Shown here in pieces: positions 46,582 through 64,000 of a stretch of DNA of 64,000 nt (the first letter of the stretch is position 1; each line of letters begins with the position of its first letter). The notes under the pieces are model-generated. The model was given only the letters and a program-made list of their open reading frames with translations, was not told where the DNA came from and made no database searches. Both the position numbers and the translations under genes were made by a program. The stretch is from Coprinus comatus. Its lineage: Eukaryota; Basidiomycota; Agaricomycetes; Agaricales; Agaricaceae. The DNA lies in the NCBI GenBank assembly GCA_034638255.1, contig JAWPGT010000001.1:2356001-2420000 (forward strand). The letters are read 5' to 3'.

Positions 46582-49500
46582 ATGTCTACGTTTTCGTCAA
46601 TGTTTCCAAACATCCGTAGGCCACAGCCTTCATCCATACCACCACAACCAGATCAACTATCAGACCTCAGGTTTAGCTTGGAAGTTATGCCTGGTTCAAG
46701 AAAATACGTCTTTACCCCAGGAGCACGCGCCGAGATATTGTCAAAGTTGTATACTTCATTACTCGGCAATTATCCTCATTTGTTTTTACCTCAATCTATC
46801 AATAAGGTTCCTCAACATGCTCTGCTTTCAGAGTATCAACAGTCTGTAGGCTTTGGAGATGCTGGAAGGGAGGAGCCTGTTATTCCTGGAAGACCTTGTG
46901 GTCATATCTTCAAAAAGGGTGAATGTTGTTTTCGTTGCAAGTAAGTCTTTACTTTTATATCTTCATTAAAAATCATGTTTTTTTACGTTCAAATAAATAG
47001 AGATTGCTCGCTTGATGATAGTGTCATCCTATGTCCTCGATGTTTTCATTCAACAGATCATACAGATCACAATGTCAGTTTCTTCATCGCTCAACAACCA
47101 GGTGGAACTTGCGATTGTGGTGATGATGAAGCTTGGAGATTACAAATAAATTGTCCTCATCATCCTCTTTCTCCTTATCCTGAAGAAATAGCCGACGTTT
47201 TTCATTCTACTATTCCACGAGTGGCTGCAAGACCAAGTGCTAGGGATATTCCACATGTTCAACATTATCCTTATAGAACTCCTGTTCCTGCAGATTTACG
47301 TGCTATCATGCATAGAACTGTTGGTTTTGTGTTGGATTATATTTTGGATACTATGGATTATTCTCCTGATGAACCTGGTCCTCCTCATCAAGAAAGTGAT
47401 TTACGACTTCAACCTACTGCAGACCCTATGACGAAGGATCAATATTGTGTTATTGTATGGAATGATGAAAAACATTGTTATGATGAACTTATCAAGATGC
47501 TTTGCGATTTGACGAATAGAACAAGGGAAGAAGCTGTCGAGGTGATTCAAAGGATAGAAGAGAATGGAAGGGAAATAATCGAAATGAATACAAATGTTTC
47601 AAAGTTGTATGAAATTGCAATGTCGATTGCTCAAATCGATTTGGGGGTGACTATTAGAAGGGCTTATGATACGTTTTGTGAACAGGTGGTTTCGGTATTG
47701 ATTGAATGGTTGGCGGATTTGATGAAATGTAGGATTGGAATGGATCCGTTGGTTATTAGGGAGATTATTGCGGCGGAATTGCTTTCGAATCGAAGAAAGG
47801 AAATGGGTTATCCAATCAATACAAGATCTACCTTGTATATCAGTGATCCTTCTCCACCAAGGATTGATGCATTGTTTTTGTATCATACGAGGTTGTGGAA
47901 GAAACCGAGGTTGTATTTGAAGGAGGTGTATGCTTTGACGACGGCCTTGAGTCGTAATCATAAATTAGCAATTGGTGAGTTTCTTCTTTTTTTTTGTGTG
48001 TGTGTGGTATGAGATTTATAACGTTGTTATTTAGGTGGTCGGTTTGCCAATGTCTATCCTCGTATCATCGACGCGTATCTTCTCGTAGATCGCGAAATCG
48101 AAACTTCAATCAAATACTTCGCTCTTCAATTATTCACATCTCCTTCCGTTGCTGGTCATATCGTTAAAAATCATAACCTACTCCAACGACTTCTCAACAT
48201 CATCTCTTCATTCTTCACAAACCAAATCTCGGAAAAACATATTCATGCAATGAGTCATATAACAGGACCATTGGATGTTGAAAGTTATCCATTCAAATCC
48301 AAACGATTTATGCCTGTTTTCAGTGACTTGCGATATTTATGTCATACGAAACTGGTTCAAGAAATGATTGCACACAATCGAGAACATATCATCGCATTTA
48401 CAAAAACTTGTCAACTTTTTATGTGTGTTAATCCAAACAAAAGAGCAGTAACAAGTCATGTTGAATATGAAACGGATGCTTGGATAAGTGTATTCAACGT
48501 AACACTTTCATTATCAAGAGTAATCAAAGTTTACGGTGAATCATTTGAAAAATCAAATCCTGGAGAATTGATAACTGCAATTCAACATGTTACTCATAGT
48601 ATTTTGATGACGGTGACTTTATCTGATGATAGAATGGATAAAACAAAGTTTACACCGATTTTGTTTCATAATGTGGAATTTGGGAAAAGGAATTATGTGG
48701 TTGTGAAGTTTGATGTTTTGGATGGTTGGGTTAGTTTTCATCATTCGTTGCATTGGTTGTTGGCGGAACTTTTGAAACATACAGAGTTGTTGACAAAGGA
48801 TGCTTTGAAACCTTATGGTTATAATGATATGGTGGATATTTTCACTCAACAAGCGAGTGATAGAGCTACTTTGACTATTATTGATTTTCCTTTACGTGGT
48901 AAGTTTCTTTTATAAATTCTTACAATAACGCATATATTCATACCCTATATAGTTCTAGCAATGATTGCACAAATAAGAACAGGATTATGGGTTCGTAACG
49001 GATTCGCAATTCGTGGTCAACTTTTACACTATCGTGATTACATGTTACGAGAACTCTGTTACGATCAAGATCTCTACATTCTTCAAACCTCATTAATCCT
49101 AATAGATCCCAACACAATATTCATAACTATCCTCGACAGATTCAATCTACTATCCTACTTCCAAGGCAATTTCACTCATCCAATTTACGAACCAATTCAA
49201 ATATCACAAATGGTAGAAGAAGTTTTATATGTTTTAATAGTGATTTTAAGTGAAGATTCAAATTGTTCAAGGATGCCTGTGGATTTAATGATTAGAAAGG
49301 AAATTGTTCATGCACTTGCTATGGGACCTTGTTGTTTTTCTGATTTGGTTAAAAGAGTTGCTGAAAGATTGGTTGATGATGTTTGTTTTGAGAATGTATT
49401 GAAGGAGGTTGCGAATTTTAAAGTTCCGGAGGGTAGTATGGATAATGGAATGTGGGAATTGAAAGATGAGGTTTATGAAGAGGTTAATCCGTTTTTTTAT

Positions 49501-52500
49501 CATTATACTAGGAATAGGAGGGAAGAGGTTGAAGCGGTTTTGAAGAATAGGTTGAAGAAGAAGAAGAGGTTGGGTTTGGGTTTGGGTTTAGGAGGTCAAG
49601 GTCAAGGACAAGGACAAGGACAAGGACAGGATGAAGAAGATGAAGATCCTGTTATCGTACCGAAACCATTCACAGCTATAACAGGACCATTTGCAACATT
49701 AACAATGGCATTCGAAGCACCAACTTTAATCCAAATCATCTTTTATTCGATATTCAATGTCCTGGTATTAACAGATTCTTCTGGAGAAGCACCACCTTCA
49801 GCAGAAGCGATCTTGGATCAAGCGTTACATTTGATAATGTTAGGACTTGTGGAAAGAGGAGCTAGATTTGGAAATTTGGTTTGTAGATTGGTTTTTGATG
49901 AAGATGTTAGTAGGAGAAGTTTATTGGATGTTCTTTGTGGATTGGAATTTCATGATAAGTATAAGAAGATTTATAGGTCGAGGGTTAAATGGATTTTGGA
50001 TGAAATGGAGAAATTTGAAGGGTTTGTGGAAGAAGAGATTAAGGAGAAGAGAGTTGTTCCGATGAGTAGGAATGAGAATGATTTGAATGTTCCAAAACAA
50101 TTGAGTTTGGAAGAGATGAAGAAGAAAGCGGCGAAAGCGAGACAAGAAGCGATTATGTTACAAATGAAAGCTCAACAAGCTAGTTTTGCGGATAATTTTG
50201 ATGATATGGGAGATGATGAAGATGAGGCTATGGATGATGGTGATGGGATTTATGATGATGATGGTCCTAGGAATTTTGGAACGTGTATTGTTTGTCAAGA
50301 AGATTTGAATGCTGGGAAAGGGTTTGGAGCGTTAGGATTGATTCAACCTAGTCGATTGTTGAGGAAACATCCGGATGTGACGAGTACTTATTTGAATGAA
50401 GTATTGACTATGCCGGAATCATTGGATCGTTCAACTTCTATTTCCCCATCCCCTTACACTTCTACTTCCAACTCCACACCGCCACAACCGAATTCGCATA
50501 AATACCAATTCCCACCGACATCTGAAGAAATCAAAGAAGCAGGCAAAATCAATTGTGCACCGAATTTCGAAGGATTCCCATCTTCATATACGAAATTCGG
50601 ATTAAATGGATCAGTTTGCACTCATATGATGCATTTGGAATGTTTCCAAGTGTATAGTATCTCAATTCGACAACGTCATCGAACTCAAGCAACACGAAAT
50701 CATCCAGAAAACATCCCAAGAAAAGAATTTATTTGTCCACTTTGTAAAAGTCTCGGAAACGTCATTTTACCAGTGGTCAATCCAATCAAGGTCGAAATGA
50801 ATAATATACCTTTTACGGATTGGATTAGAGCGGCTGGGATTAGTATTTTGAAATCTAAACCGGATGCTTTGATGGATGCTTTACAATTTAGGAATGGGAC
50901 TGGGGAATTTGTGTTTTGGAGTGTTCAGGATCCTGGGTATACTTTGGCGTTGAGAAGTTTGGATAGATTGGTGGATGTTGATACGGCCAAGATGTTGGAT
51001 ACTTTGATGGTGGTGACTAAATCGTTTTCACAACAAACAAGACATTTAAGAGATCGATTGGAACCTGAAGCTGGGGAAAGAGGAGCTGGTATTTACTTAC
51101 CTGAAGAATTGGTTGGGTACACGATTGCAAGTATTGAAGTTGCTCAGAGAGGAATGAATGTGAATAGTAATGGGAATGGAAATAATGGAGGGTTGATTGT
51201 GGATAATTTGACAGATGCTCAAACGAAGATGGTTAGGGGTATGTTGGTTTGTTTGACGAGACTTGCTGGGATGCAATTTAGAGGAAGAACTGATGAAGGA
51301 CGTGATGCAATTCGCCAAGCAATTATCAAACGACTTTTACCGGAATGGAGTCGAATCACTTTGACTTCATTTTCTTATCCTTTATTACTTCGAGATCCAT
51401 TCACAATTCTAGTGGAAACGGCTGCTGTTGCACCAGAAATGATCAAACATATCCTCATACTCACATATTATGCATGCTTGGCACGAACGGTCATCGGTCT
51501 CATCTATATTCTTACAAAAACAAGAAGCTCGAACATGCCGCATATACCTTCGAAATCTCATACCGACATTTTTGGAGATATTCGAATGTTCTTCATGTCT
51601 GTGGTACGACATTCACCAGTATTTGAGCATACTGCAACACTTGCTTTTGAAACATTTGGAGAAGGCCGAATTGAAAAACTACTTTATCAATTCACTTTAC
51701 CTTTCCTACGTCGAGCAGCAATTCTTTGTCGTTCAATCTTACCATCATCATTCCCAACACCTCCATCATCACCCTCCTCTTCTACATCACAAGAATGTGA
51801 ATACAAACGATTACTCGACATGCTCGGTATTCCACCATTATCCGATCTTCCAAACCAAGACACGTTACAAAACGCATTATCAGGATGGTGTGCTCATTAT
51901 GGACATTCACAAGCTGCATCACAATTGAATTGTGGTGTTGTTTTGGAATTTCCTTCGATTTATCGATTGGCGAAATTACCGTTGATTTTGGATAGTTTGT
52001 TTGGTCAACAAGATAAAGCTTTGACCTGCCAAAGATGTAATACCGTTCCTATGGATGCTGCTATTTGTCTCATTTGTGGTGCTACTTGTTGTTTCCAAAG
52101 TAATTGTTGTACGGATTTGGATTATAATGAACGTGGAGAATGTAATATGCATACGAGAGAGTACGTTTCTTTCTCTTATCTTTTCCTCTTTTGTGCTGAT
52201 GGATGTAAATTGAAATTTAGGTGTGGTGGTTTGATTGGCGTTTACTTTTTAGTAAAACGTTGTTCGTTATTGTACTTGAATGCTGGTAATGGAACATTCG
52301 CATTATCGCCATATCTAGATGGAAATGGCGAAGTTGATATTTCATTACGGTACGTACAGTTCATAATTCCTCTCTTATATTTAACCCTCACAAACAATAT
52401 CCAACTAACCCTTTTCCCTCCTTCATTTCCTTTATTTATTTTTGTAGGCGTGGAAGACGACAATATCTACACACACCAAGATGGGAAGAAGTCCGTAAAG

Positions 52501-52583
52501 TATGGATTAATCATGGTATTCCAACAGTAGTAGCAAGGAAATTGGAAGCTACGATCGATACAGGTGGTTGGGAAACGTTTTGA
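46582..52583 (+). CDS. UBR1: E3 ubiquitin ligase UBR1 (N-recognin)
   Basis: This cytosolic/nuclear ligase recognises destabilising N-terminal residues and ubiquitinates the protein with an E2 of the Rad6 type. Six exons (introns 46941-47000, 47975-48034, 48899-48952, 52161-52220, 52350-52447) join into exactly 1889 residues. The UBR box starts at Cys106 (CGHIFKKGECCFRCKDC, then CPRCFHSTDHTDHNV, and GGTCDCGDDEAW). The ClpS-like segment for bulky residues follows (YCVIVWNDEKHCYDELIKML). An extended helical region comes next, then a RING-type domain at about residues 1177-1330 (CIVCQEDL, CTHMMHLECF, FICPLCKS). The C-terminal autoinhibitory domain carries CQRCN, AAICLICGATCC and the final RRQYLHTPRWEEVRKVWINH. 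A Gly/Gln run and acidic stretch near residue 950 and a Ser/Pro insert inside the RING are low complexity. Size and order are as in yeast Ubr1. Confidence 0.95.
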
Positions 52584-53279
52584 AAGTGGAAGAAAGTAAA
52601 GAAAGTAAAGGAACCAAAGAATCGAACACGCTTCATTCAATTCTATTTGTTCTAATACTTTATTCTCCCTCCTTCTCCATGAACGATTTGTGAAAATCAC
52701 GAACAGGACTTTCTTTTTGTTTCAATTCCTCAGCCTTTTTTTTTTCAACTTTTGCGTTAGGAACCATTTAGCGTTCAAACGTTCATCATTCAACGATTAT
52801 TCTCCATTCTCTATCGTCCGTGTTCTTATCCTCTCTCGCTTTTCTTCTGAATGTAGGCTTTCTTCCCGTTTTTTGTTTTTGTTACTTGTTTACTTGTAGA
52901 CTACATCATTATCATTTTTCTTATCGATTGTACGATTTATAGTCTCTGTTTTTTTCCCTCCAATATCTGTATATAATCATCAAATTAGAATTAAATGTAC
53001 TACTATATACTCCATAGTCTGGCCCAAAAAGTTAGTACTTATATGTGCTTCTCAATCAGAGAAGCTAGAGGAGGGTTCCGTCCGCAGCAAATGTGTACAT
53101 CATACACCAGATGTATCATGTTCGTATTCCACACTTGTTCGGTCGGTTTTTACGGAGCTTCCCTCAATATAATTCAATTCTATCTTCCTACTGTCATACG
53201 GAGGCGATACGAACCAGTGTGTGTGGTCCGTGGAATACGGACACCTGATGTATGTTAAACTCCAATTTTTAACGTGGTC
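52584..53279. other. spacer after UBR1, no gene seen
   Basis: The left half is the T-rich 3' region of UBR1. Homology to the left duplication arm begins at about 53280. Open frames here are short and without recognisable features. Confidence 0.5.
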
Positions 53280-54760
53280 TAAATATGTACTAGTCACCAT
53301 CGTTATCTTACAAGTCAAAACATTCATCTTACTTCTCCCTCTCTACTCTTCTCTTTTGAACAATACTGATCGTGACACCCCTTTTAATCCAAACCACTCC
53401 ATATGTCATCCGAATCGTTCCCTATAACAGCAGCCCAACTTGCTGGCAACTTTTGCGAGACACTCTTCTATGGAATATACTTGGTAACATTCGCTTTCTG
53501 TGTTCGAGATATATTGTTGCGTGGTACTGGAAAAAATGAACGCTGGGTTCGTTTGAATGAAATTCGGTGGTTTGTCTCAAGCGTTACACTGGTCTTGTTC
53601 ATCATCAATACATTTGATGTGGCTCTCGGATTGTTACACAACTACAATGCGTTTCTACGAGCGCCGGATCCTGTAGTCATGTTCATGGACCTCACGGATT
53701 GGATCAATATCGCTAGAGTAAGCTTTATCCAATCATAATATACTCGGAAAGTCTAAATATTTAATACTAATATTGTTGTAGGTCACAGATCAAGTACTTT
53801 CAATGATAATTGGAGACTTCTTCTTGGTACGTTATCTTTACTCTTTATGTAAAACATATCTGACAAATTGCTCATATAGATATATAGATGTTGGATCGTA
53901 TATGCACGACGTTGGACGGTCGTCACACCCTCTATAATTCTTTTCCTAGCCAATGTCTCCATTGCCGGTAAAATGCTGCATGAACAAATCACTACAACAA
54001 CAGCAGCCTCGTTAAATGAAGGAACATTTAAGCGTTGGTCTGTAGCATTCTTCGCTATCGTTGCTGTTCAAACTACCTTGACTACTAGTGAGTACATGAC
54101 GATACTGATACTTTCTCAGAATATGTACTAACATGGCCATTAGGTATAATAGTGTGGAGAATTTGGAAGGTGGATAGACAAGTGGTCCGATGTGCTGCCT
54201 ACCGACCTCGGCATCTCCGAAGAGTTATGCGAGCGATTTCAGAATCAGGAGGAGCTTATACATTATTTGTGTTCACAAGTTTCGTAGTAAGTGTGAGTTC
54301 AGAGAGTAACGTTATTTATCCAGTAGCAAACATGGTACGTTCTAGTTGACCTCACATTTTCTTTGCTTTAACATAGGCTGATTCACTAATGTATTATTCC
54401 TGCGGTCTTTTAGACGTTGCAAATGGCTGGAATTGCCTTCAATGTTATTCTTATTCAATCATCGGAGAGGAGAGATAAACAGTTTACTGATTATGACAAG
54501 GAAACCATGACTACGTTGATGTTTTCAGACAAAAGTAATCGCGAAGGGTCTCCATTACCGTAAAGACCGTCTTAGAGCTACTATATAATGGTGGTTTGGT
54601 TGTCATACTACTACTAATGGTTTCACACTTTACCATATCTACATACCTATAGATAATACTAGAGATAGGTTAATGTTGATACTATGCTTTGATTGAAGTC
54701 GGATAGTACTCTGCAAACTTACCTATTTATGCTACTTGTTACCAATGTATGACTGGGTGG
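53280..54760 (+). repeat. inverted duplication, right arm
   Basis: This arm mirrors 37440-38950. Both flanks match: the CT-rich leader with ACTGATCGTGACACC before the start codon, and a 3' flank containing AAGACCGTCTTAGAGCTAC and TTTACCATATCTACATACC. The arms differ by point changes, small indels and one 15-bp in-frame indel in exon 4. Confidence 0.85.
53403..54563 (+). CDS. seven-helix membrane protein, right copy
   Basis: Five exons (53403-53717, 53782-53826, 53880-54087, 54144-54334, 54414-54563) join into 302 residues with introns of 64, 53, 56 and 79 nt. Helices run from LAGNFCETLFYGIYLVTFAF through WFVSSVTLVLFIINTFDVAL, DQVLSMIIGDFFLIYRCW, TPSIILFLANVSIAG, WSVAFFAIVAVQ, SGGAYTLFVFTSFVVSVS to a last one around TLQMAGIAFNVILIQ, then a charged cytosolic tail (SSERRDKQFTDYDKE). 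The DFFLIYRCW...RRW motif is typical of a large Agaricomycete family whose function is unknown. Near-identity with the copy at 37615-38795 points to a recent duplication. The frame is intact, so it should be expressed if the promoter within the arm is active. Confidence 0.82.
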
Positions 54761-54849
54761 TAATACTAGTCCAGTAGTGCACAGTAATTGGGGTACAAGA
54801 GTGGCGGAAATATAGCAAGTAAAAATAAAAGTCGAGTATAATGATGGTA

Positions 54850-55303
54850 TACTCACCATTACACCGATATACATTCAGTCGCCCTTGATATTCAAAACAT
54901 CTCAGGTCTATTCATCTTTCAAAACTGTACATGGGTTGTGACTGGTTATGTGGACGAAATACATCTCACTCGGATTTCTGCTAATGGTAACGATGAATCT
55001 GGGGATGAAGAGGTTTTCAAGACTGTCTTTTTACCCCAAAACGAAATTGGGATTACATGGTGGACATTCATGAGTCCGACTTGTGGGATACTTGTTTACA
55101 AGAAAGGATCGGTGGACGTGTTCAAGTATTTTTGGGATTCGAAGATGAACTGTACCAGTGTCAAAGAAAGGCGTACCAGAGCTTTCTGTAGAAACTATTT
55201 CAGATGGACCTGCAAAACTCTAGGGATAGATGAAAGTAAAGGACGTATAACTCTATTAAAGGACAAAACTGTTGTTACAGTAGATTTATTGGCTACATTG
55301 TAG
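54850..55303 (+). pseudogene. F-box family C-terminal remnant (copy G)
   Basis: The segment FQNCTWVVTGYVDEIHLTRIS matches the HWFITRHELEAFITQ region of F-box gene B, and the end GIDESKGRITLLKDKTVVTVDLL matches DVGSGRILIIYGQAMVIVVID. Upstream, YSPLHRYTFS fits the LYRLHF region but in another frame. There is no F-box or N-terminal half. It is more diverged than copies A-D and is truncated, so it is probably not functional. It directly follows the right arm of the inverted duplication. Confidence 0.65.
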
Positions 55304-55580
55304 TTTTGTCTGAAGCACTTATATTTTATATCATAATTCTTAAATTTTCCAATTAACAATGATCTAACTTTACATGCGTAAGATTGCGTAGTGTAGGGTG
55401 TGGTTGGATACAGACTGGTATGGGTCACTGGCCAAACGGACTTGGAGCAGACTACATTATTCTATTCCTTTTCCTCTGTTGACTTCGCAAATTGAATCAA
55501 TAACAAATGCACAAACAGAACACAACTTCCGACTTCAATTTGCATTTTATATATTCTTTTTCAAAGATTTTACATTACCG

Positions 55581-63488
<7,908 letters not shown>

Positions 63489-64000
63489 TTAATAACGATA
63501 CTTCTCATGCTCGCCAATTAGGGTAATCCCAGAGTTCATTGAGAACGGACGGATTCTTTGTGAGTAATAACAACTCTCGGCCTTGGGTGATGGAGAAGTA
63601 GTAGAGGTATAAGTGGTGATGCTCCTGTCGAGCTTACTACAGGCGGTGCATTGGTGATTGTTATAACAGTACCGACAAGAAGGTCCGAAAGGTTTCATTG
63701 GACTCAGGACCTCTTGTTCTTCTGCTTCCAGAGATTCTGATCGAGTCACGGCAAAATGTGTGGTGAGAGATGTTTCAGGTTCCTTCTCCTCCTCCTCTTC
63801 TTGTTTCTCCTGATCAAAGGCTTCGAGTAAAGATTTCCATTGATCAGGAAGCCCCTGTAAAGTTGCATTTTTGTCTTAGAATGTGCTCCAAGAAAACAAA
63901 ATAATAGAACGTGGAGATTGGGTACTTACCGCAAATGTTTGTGATTTTGGATTCCAACTTACATGAACAGGGAATATAAAACCTTCTGGTTCGCCGATAC
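63489..64000 (-). CDS. CRIB-domain protein, C-terminal part (gene leaves window)
   Basis: The visible exons read GEPEGFIFPVHVSWNPKSQT, FAGLPDQWKSLLEAFDQEKQ and then an acidic EEEEEKEPE run. This matches the Cdc42/Rac-interactive binding (CRIB/PBD) pattern, with the HV...GLP..W..LL core. The intron at 63855-63929 (75 nt) splits the motif between FA and GLP. The rest is short: a segment with several Cys (CRYCYNNHQCTACSK) and a Ser/Thr-rich end. No kinase domain follows, so this is not a PAK kinase in its visible part but more like a small CRIB-only or scaffold protein. The CRIB first half is truncated by the window edge and the N-terminus lies to the right of the window. Confidence 0.75.

Noticed and set aside
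46544..46849. 101-codon plus-strand frame starting before UBR1
   Set aside because: It overlaps UBR1 exon 1 in another frame; the UBR1 frame from 46582 leads into the UBR box and passes the exon-length check.

Overview
The window is nuclear DNA from a filamentous fungus, almost certainly a mushroom-forming basidiomycete (Agaricomycetes). Genes are split by many GT-AG introns, mostly 49-64 nt, on both strands. Codon use is A/T-leaning. Several lineage-typical families occur: a DUF6535-type membrane protein, a large F-box family with a conserved C-terminal region, a seven-helix family with a GDFFLIYRCW motif, and a Cys-rich single-pass membrane protein with a long Ser/Pro/Gln tail. No bacterial operons, CRISPR arrays, transposases or reverse transcriptases were seen.

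Layout. Positions 1-9000 form an accessory zone: a fragment of a GH71/99-like gene at the left edge, a decayed F-box copy (589-2176), a DUF6535 gene (3128-5769, minus), an F-box fragment (6310-6487) and an intact F-box gene (6989-8755). Positions 9329-29450 hold four minus-strand genes separated by wide non-coding gaps: a Cys-rich membrane protein, an RSC chromatin remodeller subunit (two bromodomains and a BAH domain), a zinc-finger factor and a GH71/99-like protein with a very long disordered tail. A YFH7/uridine-kinase-like gene (29517-30326) starts 66 bp away from the GH71/99-like gene on the other strand. Positions 31381-38795 are accessory again: two damaged F-box copies, a small secreted GPI-type protein and a seven-helix membrane protein.

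Positions 42638-52583 are a conserved housekeeping block: three tandem tRNA-Phe genes, MET2 (homoserine O-acetyltransferase), TRS33 (TRAPP) and UBR1 (N-end-rule ubiquitin ligase). MET2 and TRS33 converge with stop codons 9 bp apart; TRS33 and UBR1 diverge from a 110-bp AT-rich spacer. A near-identical second copy of the seven-helix gene follows in opposite orientation (53403-54563), so the block lies between the arms of a roughly 1.5-kb inverted duplication. Next come another F-box remnant, mitochondrial glutamyl-tRNA synthetase (55581-57837, minus), about 5.6 kb with no supportable gene, and the 3' end of a CRIB-domain gene that leaves the window at 64000.

Most notable observations: (1) six F-box loci in graded states of decay, including one broken only by a single stop codon; (2) the inverted duplication around the housekeeping block; (3) a tandem tRNA-Phe trio in which only the third copy has an intron; (4) a 19-nt GT...AG segment in the kinase gene whose removal exactly restores the frame; (5) an exon fragment of the GH71/99-like gene at the left edge; (6) two non-coding patches dense in CGTATACGGTAC-type words. 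Reading frames were checked by exon arithmetic for F-box B (533 aa), the kinase (226), the GPI protein (202), MET2 (530), UBR1 (1889) and the seven-helix protein (302).
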